From Entoloma clypeatum (Eukaryota > Basidiomycota > Agaricomycetes > Agaricales > Entolomataceae): 64,000 bases of DNA. Location of the stretch: NCBI GenBank assembly GCA_963565915.1, contig OY751492.1:3162001-3226000 (forward strand), read 5' to 3'. The translations under genes and the position numbers were made by a program. Below, piece after piece: positions 41,382 through 52,653 of this stretch (within the stretch, counting starts at the first letter, position 1; each line of letters begins with the position of its first letter). Under the pieces are notes generated by a model. It ran no database searches and had not been told where the DNA came from. It was given only the letters and a program-made list of their open reading frames with translations.

Positions 41382-44300
41382 ATGTCTACCTCTCGCTCTG
41401 CTCTTGACACCATCGGCTCCTTCGACGGCATCGATTACCAAAGCTGGGCCGAAAAAATGAAGTCCTACCTCCTTCATCAAGGAGTCTGGCGCCTTGTTTC
41501 TGGCAACATTGTCCGCCCCGTCATCGCCGACTTTACTACCACGGTCTCCACTCCTGGTGCCACCGCTGCTGCTCCCCCTGTGCTGGTTACCATGGTCGAC
41601 CAGCCTGGCTTCTGCAAGGAAGAAAAAGCCTGGATCAGGGACAATGACATGGCACTCGGGTCAATCCGCTTAAAGGTCTCTGAGGCCATCAGGCGTCACA
41701 TCAAAGATAGCAACTCGGCCCTGGACGCATGGAAAACTTTGAAGGACACGTACGACAAGGTCACCCCAGCCGCCATCTTCGGTGACTTCAAGGCCGCCGC
41801 CTCCTTCAAGGTCTCTGGACGTGACCCTGTACCAGAGATCGAGCGCCTGGGATCCCTCTTCGCCCGCCTCGCCGAATCAAAGTTCGTCGTGCCGGACCTA
41901 ATGCAAGTGATGATTCTTGCCAATGCCATCCCTGATGCGTGGTCATCCCTTTCAACGGCTCTCTTCCAGGTGTACGACGCTGATGACTTCACTTGGAAGT
42001 CAGTCGCCAAGAGCATCATCTCTGAGTACCAGCGCAAGTATTTGATTGGGTCTACTCATGCGTCCAACGAGCAGGCCCGGAAAATCTCCGGGACAAAGCA
42101 AAAGGGGCAAGACCCCAAATGGGAAAAGCAACAAAAGCCAAGTACCTCGCAAAACAACACTGACAAGCAGCCTAACTCGACTGACCCAAGTACCGTTTCT
42201 GAAAAGAAGAAGGGAAAGGGACGCTGGCGCAACCAGAAAAGGAGTGCCAACAATGCGGACAGCATGTCCGACCATGCGGAAGAAACAGTTGAGTTTATTG
42301 CTCCTGCTATTCACCTCCCTCGTCAACCGGCTCCTTCCTTCACCACCATCACTGGGCGTGGAAAAATGCTAAGTACCGCCCAGCCCGACTCCGAATGAAT
42401 GCAATCGCTGCTTCAACGGATGAACCCGCCTCCGTCACAGTACACCGGGCTTCCTTCAGGAAAGCTGTCCATGTGGAAAAAGAACGACCACGTCCGGAAG
42501 CTTGCGCGGGGAATTGGTGCTCGACCTTCAGGGTCAAATCTCCGAATTCTGGATACGATTATCCCAGAAGAAGATGAAAGACCATCCAAGCAGCGTCGAG
42601 TTACTCCACCTTTGGATGACTCCCTCAGGATGATGGACATCGACCATCAATCGGAGCGCATGGGGCCTGATGAACTAATCGAACTCGACGGTTTGTCAAC
42701 TTATCCCTTCAAACCTTATCAAATAGGGAACGCTAACAATGCCTGTTTACAGACATATAATATATTAGCTAGTACCAGTGCAGAATGTGTAGATCACTTT
42801 AGTAACGATCTACACAAAAAATTTATAAAACATTTCGCCGACTGCACACATTGTAAGGGAAAGGAACGCGCACAATGGATCTTAGATTCTGGCGCCTCAT
42901 TACACTTCACCCATGAGTTTAAGGACTTCGCATACTACAAACCCCTCGGGGTCAAGCAATTTGTCCAAACAGCTGCAAAGGGAAAGAAACTGGAAATACT
43001 CGGAGTTGGGGCCATTCCAGTACGGCACACCCTGAATGGGGAAACTAAAACCCACCTCCTCCGACCGGTATTCTACATTCCGGACATGGATACACGCTTA
43101 CTGTCATTAGGCGTCTTTCTTAACTATGGATACAAAGTAGATGGAGTATCTGGAGAAATTAACATCTCCAAAGGGCTGAACAAAATACAGTTCTCGCCCC
43201 ACATTATTGGACAAACCATTTACTGGCTTGACACTGAAATTCGCCACAATCAAATTCATGCAATTTCCAGTGAAGTCACAGTTGAAACCTGGCACAAACG
43301 CCTTGGCCATCCGAATGACCAGGCACTCGGAAAGATTCCCACCAGTACCAAAGGGGTACCTGAAACGTTAGTACATGAGAAATCACAGGAAAGCTGCACA
43401 GGGTGCCTCAAAGGGAAAATGCCAAATCAGTCATATCCCAATTCCATAACAAGGGCAGTCAAACCCTTTGATTTAATTCATTCGGACCTAAAACAGATAT
43501 CCACGGCATCATATTACAAGTACAAATACTTCCTCATCTTTTTGGACAATTTTTCATCCCATGTCTGGGTCGTCTTGCTTAGGAAGAAGTCCGGTGCCAT
43601 TACAGCACTGAGACAATTTCTTGCGATGATACAGAATCAATTCGCCGCTACTCCTAAAAAGTGGCGAGTTGATGGAGGCAGAGAATTCGACGAATACAAG
43701 GATGAACTTGCCGATCATAGAATTCTGATCGACGTCACGCTCCCATATCAGCATCAGCAGAACGGTAGAGCAGAACGAATAAATTGAACTCTGTGGGAAA
43801 AATCTCAGGCATTGCGTTTCGATGCATGTCTACCGCCCATGTGGTGGGAATTCTGCTTGGAACATGCAGCATTTCTATACAACAGAACCCCCATGCGGCG
43901 TCTTGAATGGAAAACTCCTTATTTCAAGGTGACCAATGAGATCCCTGATATTAGAGTCTTTGGATGCCAAGCATATGTATATATCCCAAAAGAAAAACGC
44001 AGAAACTCCCTGGAGTCAAGATCTCAATTGATGTTTTATCTCGGATCAAAACCAGGGGTCAAAGGATACCGCTTCATGGATCCTGAGACCAACACGATTT
44101 TCATGGGCGGGAAAGCTATCTTTGATGAAAGCAAGTACCCTAGATGCCACATCGACCCTTTGCCAGAAAACCATCCAGAAATGGAAAACCCAGAGCCGGC
44201 AGATGAGCTTGAGGATCTCATCCCCGGTAACGACGATGATGACAATCATCACCAAATACCTCATGACCCTGTTCCTACAGAACAAAACAAACCTGAATCA

Positions 44301-46088
44301 GACGACGAACCACCTGTCAATGAACCTGATGACAAGCCACGAGTACCAACTCCTGAACCCGAGCCAGTACCAGATCGACCGATCAGGAAACGACAAGTTC
44401 GGAAAATGCCCGGAAGCATCTATGGGGAAGATACTCCGGCTTCTGATCTTGAAAAATTAGATTGAAGATGGAGATTAGGCGGTCAGACAGCATGGATGAA
44501 TGAGCTTCTGATGGAAGCAATATCAGCTCAGGTCGGGATCATTGAAATGTCTCACAAAGACATATACCCTCTTCCAAATAAAGAAGACTGGTATGCAGCT
44601 GAACGCAAAGAGCTAGACATGCTCAAACACCGCGGGGTAATCACGGAGCTAGTACCCCTACCTGCAGGGAGGAAAGCTCTAAGGAACAAATGGGTTTACA
44701 ACGAAAAGTCCGACGGACATCTGAAAGCGCGCCTCATCGCAAAAGGCTTCTCACAGGTAGAAGGGATCGACTTTGATCAGATCTTCTCACCAGTAGTAAG
44801 GTACGAGACTGTCCGACTAATTCTGGCATTGACAGCCCTTGAAGGGTGGTTCATGACACTGTTGGACATCTCATCAGCCTTCCTCTATGGAACGCTCCTT
44901 GAGGAAATCTATATGCGACAGCCTGAGGGCTACATAGTAAAAGGGAAAGAGCACCTCATGTACTGACTATACAAAGCTCTATATGGACTTAAACAGGCCG
45001 CATTAGCCTGGTGGAGAGAACTTGATTCCTCCATGAAAAAGCTCGGCTTTGTCCAGCTTCACTCCGATGCAGGAGTGTTTATTCACAAAAGTACCAACGG
45101 GAAAATTGTAATCGCCGTCATTTATGTCAATGACTCTGCTTTTCTCGGCACAAACTGGGAATATATGCTAGAGAAAAAGAAGGCTTTCATGACAACATGG
45201 GAATGTAGGGACCTAGGGGACCTGACGTCTGATGGGGAACCAAAAGAGTTTCTCTCGATCCAAATAAGGCAACATGGGAAACGAGTCTTCATTGATCAAG
45301 TACCTTACCTTGAGAAAATACTCGCACGCATGGGGATGAGTGAATCCAATGCAACCCACATCCCACTCCCTACGGGCTACAAACCCATGGCATCCGAAGA
45401 TGAACCTAATGTGGAACTTCGATCCAAGTACCAATCCGTCATCGGATCACTTCTATATCTGATGATTGGAACGAGGCCTGATATCTGCTTTGCTGTAATC
45501 AAAATATCCCAATTTTCCGCAAACCCCACCAAACGCCATTTAGAAGTGGCTAGGGATATTTGCAGGTACCTAAAGACAACAAAAGATTACGCAATCATGT
45601 ATGATGGCGACTCCGGGAAAGAGATCTACGCGTTCACAGACTCCGACTGGGCGTCAGATGAAAACACGAGGAGGTCGACCACTGGCTTCTTCATATCACT
45701 GGCGTCTGGAGCAGTAACTTGGGTATCATCGGCGCAAAAAACCATTGCCCCCTCTTCTACAGAAGCAGAATATATGGCACTATCAGATTGCAGTCGCGCA
45801 GTGACATGGCTAAGAAGCATGCTCGCCGAACTTGGAATGCAAATCGGATCAGTTCCGATCTATGGAGATAACAACGGCTCCGTTTTCATCACATCCAATC
45901 CTGTAACTGAGAAGCGATCCAAGCACATCGACGTGCGATTCCACTTCGTCAGAGAAAAAGTCTCCGAAGGAATAATTACGGTCGAATTCATTGAAGGAGT
46001 GAACAACCCTGCAGATCTTTTAACTAAGAATCTGGGAAAAATCCTCTTTAACAAGTTTATCCCGTACTTTGGATTACTAAAAAACTAG
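41382..46088 (+). pseudogene. copia D Gag-Pol, four premature stops
   Basis: Starts MSTSRSALDTIGSFDG. Same order as copia E: Gag, protease (WILDSGASLHFTHEF), integrase (TWHKRLGHP ... CTGCLKGKM), RT, RNase H (FTDSDWASDENTRRST). TGA stops at 42396, 43785, 44463 and 44964; the first three replace Arg codons of copia E and the fourth a Gln. All pieces are in one frame. Further damage at catalytic sites: integrase DD is DN (FLDNFSS) and the RT box YVDD is YVND. These changes would abolish both enzymes. Confidence 0.95.
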
Positions 46089-46156
46089 ACAAAGAAAAGT
46101 ACCTATAATGGGAAAAAGTAAGATGTATTTAGAAATATGTACTAAATATGGGGGGG

Positions 46157-46453
46157 TGTTGAAACTTTTCCCATCACGTAGATTAGATTAGATTAGATTA
46201 CATCACGTGACCATTACATATCTTCCTTACATACTTGTTTGGTTGGTACAAACAGTAGTACGGTATATAAGACCAGGAAACTGTCAATATCAACAAGTTG
46301 TCTCTTGACTCTTAACCAGCTCCATCGCTCTCACCAGCCCAGCCTCACCCCTCCAAACCATGTAAGTGGCTAGAACGGTTGTGTAGAGTACTTCCATACT
46401 GTAGCTGTGTTGCTCAGTACACCTGTGGCTAGCGCCCAGGTGGAACTTCAACA
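46157..46453 (+). repeat. 3' LTR of copia D
   Basis: 297 bp, preceded by the G-run purine tract at 46150-46156 and followed by the GAACT duplication. Confidence 0.94.
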
Positions 46454-47175
46454 GAACTAGATGTTGTTCTAGAGACAACAGATACCAAGGATACCCTTTC
46501 ACAAAAGGCCCTCCTTGATAGCAGAGTGACTGCATCACATACTTGAGGACACTTGGATATTGCATTATAAGGTTTCAAAATAAGTAAAATGTCCATAATA
46601 ACTCCAATTCTGATAGGAACCTTTATATACTTAGTTAATTATGGACTGGGTTTGTGAAATCTTAAAACACTAGCAGTCATAGAGGCTTTGGTCATATTCT
46701 AATATATATCTGTAGAATATGAGTTTACTTCCAAAAAAAACCATAAAAGGCTTTATAAGTATGGACTATGGTGCGAATCACTTAGTCACCACCAAAATGT
46801 AACAACTGCATAGGAGCTCGCAAATTCCAGCCTTTTTCTTAGTCCTCTTGCCAAAATGCTCTATTCAATGAGAGGCATCGATCCCCAAGACAGAATTCCA
46901 ATAGCGTCAATATTCAGGGAGTTCAAATTTTTGGCACAGATAGATTTGGCCATTACTATATATGGTATATTAGTCATACTCCTAAAAAGGAAATTTTCGA
47001 CGCAGAGCCTCGCTAAGTGTCAAAGGCCTCAGCAACAGACTCAGGAATACGACGGTGAGACTTGTACTTTGTAGAGCTGAATGCCTTAACCTTTAGTTGA
47101 GCCTGCCGAGTTTCCAAACCCTCCCTGTATGCATCCATCCACCTGTGCATCCTATGCTCCCATTTCCGGATTGTA

Positions 47176-48793
47176 CAGTGACTTCCAAAAGCGGCCCAAT
47201 GTTTTGTATTTTTTGATTGTTGCTTGAATAACATTGGATTGAAAATAAATACAAACAAAGTATTGGTGTACCATAGATAGCATTTGATCAGGGCTATCCA
47301 TCAAAAAAAGAATTACATAATTTCAATCAGTATTACTAGAGATATAGGCAGTTTAATTCAGAGACTCATTGGGCCACTTATGGAAGTAGCTATCAGAAAT
47401 GCAGACACAGCCCAATAGCAATGCACATAGCCTAAAGCAATGCACACAGCTTCAGAGGCTATGATTAATAGCCATAAGGCAGTGCTTACAAGCTATATAA
47501 ACCAGTCCAACACTCCCCAAAAGCTATAATTCATCATGCATCCCATCTCCTCTGCTCAGAAGGAAAATATCCTTTCTCTTGCTTCCAGTGGTTTCTCCAA
47601 TCGCCATATTGCCTCCAAACTTGGTGTAGGCAGGTCTACTGTTGCCAGAACACTTCATACTTTTCTTTCCAACCACTATACTCCTCTTACTGGGCGCCCA
47701 TCCAAACTTTCATCCACAAATCAACATGCAGTTATTGCACAAATCAAGACTGGCAAAGCTTCCAATGCTGTTCAAGCCATGAAACATATCAATACCATCA
47801 TCTCTGATTCAGTCTCCTCACAAACAATTAGAAGAGTCCTGAATAAACATTCATTCAAGGCTGTGGTGAAGAAGAAAAAGCCCTTGTTGAGTGCAAGGCA
47901 TAGAAAGGCAAGGTTGGCCTTTGCTCAGAAGTATCAGGAGTGGACTGTGGAGGACTGGAAGAGGGTTATTTGGTCAGATGAGACCAAAATCAACAGATTT
48001 GGGTCAGATGGAAGAGAGTGGGTCTGGAAGAAGAAGGGAGAAGGGTTGATTCAGAGGGAGGTGCAGGGGACAGTCAAGTTTGGTGGAGGAAACATCATGG
48101 TATGGGGGTGTATGGGATGGAATGGAGTGGGGCATCTTGCAGAGGTTGAGGGGAGGATGAATGCTGACCAGTATGTGGCCATTCTGGAGGAGCACATGCT
48201 GCCTAGCCTGGAGGAGAGTGGGATTTCTGAGGAGGAGGTAATTTTTCAGCAGGACAATGACCCCAAGCACACCTCAAAGAAGGCCAAGAAGTGGATGAAG
48301 GACAACAATATCACACTTCTGGACTGGCCTGCACAATCTCCAGATATCAGCCCTATTGAACATCAATGGGTTCATCTCAAGAGGGAGCTTGCCAAGTATC
48401 CAACACCACCAAAGGGAGTTTGGGAGATTTGGGAGAGAGTGGCAGAAGTGTGGAATAATATACCACCAGAGGTATGTCAAAATCTAATAGAAAGTATGCC
48501 CAGAAGGTTAGAAGCAGTTATCAAGGCCAAGGGAGGTCATACCAAGTATTAAAATAGCCCAATTCTGTTTTTCTGATGACTACTTCCATAAGTGGCCCAA
48601 TGAGTCTCTGAATTAAACTGCCTATATCTCTAATAATACTGATTGACATTATGTAATTCTTTTTTTGATGGATAGCCCTGATCAAATGCTATCTATGGTA
48701 CACCAATACTTTGTTTGTATTTATTTTCAATCCAATGTTATTCAAGCAACAATCAAAAAATACAAAACATTGGGCCGCTTTTGGAAGTCACTG
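47176..48793 (+). mobile_element. Tc1-like element, intact (copy 2)
   Basis: 1618 bp flanked by TA (47174-47175, 48794-48795). Inverted repeats of about 214 bp (47176-47389, 48580-48793), nearly identical, starting CAGTGACTTCCAAAAGCGG. An inverted copy of the terminal word ends each repeat (ACTTCCATAAGTGGCCCAAT). One intact transposase ORF lies between. Confidence 0.96.
47536..48552 (+). CDS. Tc1-like DD34E transposase, apparently intact
   Basis: 338 codons, no intron. N-terminal paired-type helix-turn-helix DNA binding (residues 5-60: SAQKENILSLASSGFSNRHI, then LTGRPSKLSS with a GRPS AT-hook-like motif), second HTH to about 115, then the catalytic core. Catalytic residues: Asp148 (IWSDETKINRF), Asp240 (FQQDNDPKHTS) and Glu275 (SPDISPIEHQW); 34 residues lie between Asp240 and Glu275, the DD34E rule of Tc1. 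Length is usual for Tc1 (about 340). The protein cuts the element out and inserts it at TA. All expected parts are present, so it may be active. Confidence 0.96.
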   Translation: MHPISSAQKENILSLASSGFSNRHIASKLGVGRSTVARTLHTFLSNHYTPLTGRPSKLSSTNQHAVIAQIKTGKASNAVQAMKHINTIISDSVSSQTIRRVLNKHSFKAVVKKKKPLLSARHRKARLAFAQKYQEWTVEDWKRVIWSDETKINRFGSDGREWVWKKKGEGLIQREVQGTVKFGGGNIMVWGCMGWNGVGHLAEVEGRMNADQYVAILEEHMLPSLEESGISEEEVIFQQDNDPKHTSKKAKKWMKDNNITLLDWPAQSPDISPIEHQWVHLKRELAKYPTPPKGVWEIWERVAEVWNNIPPEVCQNLIESMPRRLEAVIKAKGGHTKY

Positions 48794-51565
48794 TATCAAG
48801 TGATACTGATTTGAGTGCGATCGGCATATTGTCCTTGAGAGTGTCAAATGTCATGTCACAGTTCTCTCGAAGATAACGTTTGACGGCACCCCAGAAGAAC
48901 TCAATAAAGTTGAGTTCACAGTGGAACTTGGGGAGCACAATACAGAGGTGCCCAGCTGCTTCAATTGTCTCCTGCACAAGTGACTTCTGAGCACGAAAAT
49001 CAGGCTGATTACCCAAGATTCGGCGACAACAACATGCAGTTGCACCAGGTTCGCATTTTTTGCACTTGCCACGCAGGCCCTTTGTGTTGAAACCCCTCTC
49101 GTTGAGAACATGTCGAAGTCCTTTGGGTTGATTAGCATATTGTGAGTGTGTTGAGGGAAAGATCATCGGTTGAGAGATCTTCTTGTTATCTTGGATGAAC
49201 CACCCATTTCGCATTCGTGCTTGAGCCCCACCAGGATTCACGTTCATCCGAGATGTGACAAGAGCATCTTCGGCATATGCAGAGTGACCCTGTGAGTTGT
49301 CAACCATAATTAATGCCTGATAGCCAGGACCGTGAATCTGCTCAAATGCAGGAAGTATTCTTTCAATCAACTGGAAAGGTTATGAGTTTTCTGCATGAAT
49401 AATATGGAACAAAGATACCTGTTTGACGAACAGCTCTCCAGTCCAATATCCATCATAATTCTTTCCATATTCAAGAGTTTGACTCGCTCCTTCAAGCCAC
49501 CCCACTGTCGAACAAATGACATCGCTTTGATGGAGTCCGCGGCCCACGCCCTTCTTTCTGAGCATATGTTGGTCCTCGAAGACCCAACTTTTCTTGACAG
49601 TATCGTGAGCCTGAGCCGTCATCTCGTCCTGAGCCACCAGCACTAATTGCCTTTCCACAAAATTTTCTGGCAATACTTCCTTCTGAACATCCCCAACAAC
49701 ATATCTGACAAGGCGCGGAAAATGTTCCTTCATCGAGGGTAGGAATTCTTCTTGGCGATACTTGACAACATCTGGCCTGTCGTGCCCATCATAATACAGG
49801 CCCTTGTTGAACCCAATATACCGAAAACCTTCCTTTCTCAACCAACGGCGCGCCGTAACAAGTGAGATTCCTTTTGTAACCTTCATTTGAATTCGGGGAA
49901 ATAACTCCAGCTCCATATATTTCTTGAGTCCTGCAGGCATCTCCTTGTTAACGATTTCTTGAAGATATGGTTTTGCCACCTCTGGCAGTAGCTTGCCCTC
50001 CGAGAATGTCTGAAGCTTCACAGGATTCATCACCCACTTGTTTGACCGAACGTACGCTCGCAATTCAGCCCGGATCGCAGGGTCATCAAGAAGGCTGAAG
50101 ACTTTGCTGTGCTGGCCTCTTCTTGATAACGGCAACTCTCTCTTCTGAATCCACAACTTCGTCCAGTCACGAAGACAGCGCCCTCCCCATCTTGGTGCAA
50201 ACCCATGACTCTCGGCAGCTCGCTCTGCTGCTTCAGTCTCAAGGTGGCCACGTTTCACGATCATTCGGAGGAAGCTCTCCATCGCACGAGCTCGATGAGC
50301 TTGTAAGCCTTCAGGTCCAGCGACAAACTCAGTCTTCTTCGACAGGAGAACCTTCTTGATGTCATCCAATGCATTCTCAAAAGCGAGCCTCTTTGCTTCC
50401 CGCTTCTCTTCACGTGCCTTTCGGATTGGGACCTCAAGTCGGCGTCGTTTCAGTGGAGGGGCAACTGGAAGCAAATTTCGGCGTGTAGGAAGTGGTTTGG
50501 GGTCCACAGTTTGACTGCCCGCAGTGAGCAGCTGAGCTTCTCCATCTTCGTCATCAGCTTCATTCCCATTTGTCGCCCAGTACAAGTCCTCGTCGGAACT
50601 GAAAGCAGCAAGGTCGGCAGGCGAGTAAGAGTCCAGGCCTGTTTCGCTGGTTTTACTGGTGTTGTCAAAGCCACTTGTGGCAGCAACGGGGGTTGGTGTG
50701 CAAGACTGTGGGGGTGGGGGCCGCGGAATGAAGAATTTTCGCATGAGCACGACATCGGGCTTGTTTCTGGCAAATAAGTGAGTTAATTGTCAAGTGCCAA
50801 TCCTTGAATACTAACGAATTCTTTGCTTTTTCACGTTCCTCCTGTTGCGCCCAAGCCTTTTGAGCATGGCGCCGTCGTGTGCGGCTGGAGTGCCCATTGT
50901 ATCCAAGAGACCGGTTTGCTTCAATTTTGTTCCAGTCATTTGCCTCTAATCCAGTAGCCAGCTCGGAATACACATCTTTGACGGGCTCTTCATCATCAGT
51001 ACCACTGGAATCAACCACCACGGCCTTTTTCTTCATCTCTTCGACATCAGCAGCATCAAACTCATCCAGAGACTCCCATCCAGCCACGAAAATGCCCTCA
51101 GCATCACTCTCATTGTCCTCTTCATCCATGCTGTCCACCATGTTGATCCCACCCATATATCCACAATCTGATTCCGAATTGGGGCTGGCGACCTCGTCGA
51201 TGACATTGAGTGGGGACTCAGGTAATGTGTCGTATTGCACTTCAGGGCTTGCCACAGGTTGTTGACTGTCCTCCCGCTCCTTTCGAGCAGCCGCCCGCAC
51301 TCTTAATGCTTCCGCGCGTGCTCGTTCTGCAGCTTCCTTGAGGTATTTTCTTGGTGGCATAGATTGTGTTTATTCCCGCTACCATTTCTTCCATTGTAGT
51401 CTCGAAAATGTAATTTGCGTGATACGAATCTATCTACGCGAGCCCGCTGGCCACCAAATTGTTGCGGGTGCGGTCGTCCCGGGCGACGAGGCCAACACTT
51501 GGTCCGGTCCAGCCCCAAATTGGCCGCTGTCCCAAAGTGGTGGTGACTAAGCGATTCGCACCATA

Positions 51566-51837
51566 GGTTGGCAGTATCTACAATAGTATGCCATCATGCT
51601 TCAAGATTGTACTCTATGCCATACACCCAAGGGTATATAAGTGTTGGTTCATTTGGTAACATTCACAATAGCTTACCACTCTGAGTCAAATTGCAACCCA
51701 AACAACATCACCAATTTGGCACACCCTCTGTTATTTTGAGATTGATATTTGAGTTCAGAAATCATTGGTCAAAGTAGAAATATCATGTATTTGAAGTATC
51801 TAATACAAGATACAAATAATACAACTTCATAGGGCAT
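51566..51837. other. Spacer between DDE element and minisatellite
   Basis: AT-rich; a TATATAAG near 51635 could be a promoter-like box, but no gene follows. Nothing else recognised. Confidence 0.35.
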
Positions 51838-51993
51838 GATAGGGCCGTTGGGTACAAAGAGAAGCCGTTGAGCGCAAGAGACGGCTGTTGGGCACAACGA
51901 AGGGAGTCCGTTGGGGACAAGAGAGGGCCGTTGGGCATGGAAGGACGCCATTGGGAATGATGAAGGGCCGTTGGGGACAAGAGAGGGCCGTTG
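51838..51993. repeat. Minisatellite, left part (GGCCGTTGGGCA type)
   Basis: About eight degenerate 18-21 bp units with the core GGCCGTTGGGCA and an AAGAGAG-type spacer. The array is cut by copia E and resumes at 57757-57880 after the CGTTG duplication. Confidence 0.85.
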
Positions 51994-52291
51994 TGTTGAA
52001 ACTTTTCCCATCACTTAGATTATATTACATCACGTGACCTTTACATATCTTCATTACATACTTGTTTGGTTGGTACAAACAGTAGTACAGTATATAAGAC
52101 CAGGAAACTGTCAATACCAACAAGTTGTCTCTTGACTCTTAACCAGCTCCATCGCTCTTACCAGCCTCAACCGCTCTCACCAGCCTCACCCCTCCCAAAC
52201 CATTAAGTGGCTAGAACGGTTATGTAGAGTACTTCCACTGTAGCAGGTTGCTCAGTACATCTGTGGCTAACGCCCAGGTGGAACTTCAACA
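51994..52291 (+). repeat. 5' LTR of copia E
   Basis: 298 bp, TGTTGAAAC...ACTTCAACA; TATATAAG near 52091. Preceded by CGTTG. Confidence 0.95.
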
Positions 52292-52303
52292 GGTTATGGG
52301 CCC
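52292..52303 (+). promoter_or_regulatory. Primer-binding site of copia E (half-tRNA type)
   Basis: GGTTATGGGCCC, identical to copia D, complementary to the anticodon arm of initiator tRNA-Met. Confidence 0.75.
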
Positions 52304-52653
52304 CGGATAGCAGAGGGACTTGGGAAACGCTGGCAACAGCGAGTACCTGCCCACTCTACCCTGGTTGGCAAAGAACCGATCGAAAGATCTAGGTTCTGAG
52401 TCTTACTTCTTCACACATGAACCTGGGAAACGTCATTACGACAAGTACCTGTCATGAGGCGTCCCTAAGGGGATTGACATAGTACACTCCATGTGGAAAC
52501 GTTGATCGCACCTTATATGTTTCTGACATACAAAGGGTTTTCCCATGACCGCTATTCCTGAAGGGAATATGTCACAAGGAATCATTCAATTGTTTTCTCA
52601 AATCATATTCATAACACATCACTGATTGAGAACCCTTTTTAGATTCATTCACA

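Larger units (their letters stand above)
40714..46453 (+). mobile_element. Ty1/copia element copy D (decayed)
   Basis: LTRs 40714-41024 (311 bp) and 46157-46453 (297 bp), differing mainly by a 14-bp block near the R region. Flanked by GAACT (40709-40713, 46454-46458). One frame from 41382 to 46088 encodes Gag-Pol with four premature TGA codons and no frameshift. Close relative of copia E. Confidence 0.96.
47013..51360 (-). pseudogene. DDE transposase of the TA-flanked element, cut by Tc1
   Basis: Exons 51360-50816, 50766-49419, 49370-48794 and 47173-47013. Introns are GTTAGT...CAG and GTATCT...CAG. With the Tc1 copy and one TA left out, the length is 2631 nt, divisible by three, with no stop (876 aa). 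Exon 1: MPPRKYLKEAAERARAEAL, then an acidic region. Exon 2: basic segment, winged-helix-like YLQEIVNKEMPAGLKKYME, then VLVAQDEMTAQAHD (first Asp). Exon 3: ALIMVDNSQGHSAYAEDAL (second Asp), a Cys cluster (GKCKKCEPGATACCCRR), LPKFHCELNFIEFFWGAV (Glu), and RKWEHRMHRWMDAYREGL at the end. Matches a DDE endonuclease family common in agaricomycetes. Only the Tc1 insertion breaks it. Confidence 0.88.
46769..51563 (-). mobile_element. TA-flanked DDE transposon with 27-bp inverted repeats
   Basis: Ends start TGGTGCGAATC and match over 27 bp with one mismatch (46769-46795 and 51537-51563); flanks are TA at 46767-46768 and 51564-51565. Without the Tc1 insert it is about 3.2 kb and carries one multi-exon gene on the minus strand. 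TA duplication and the DDE order place it near the IS630-Tc1-mariner group, but the 876-residue protein is much longer than Tc1. No named family recognised by me. Confidence 0.82.
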
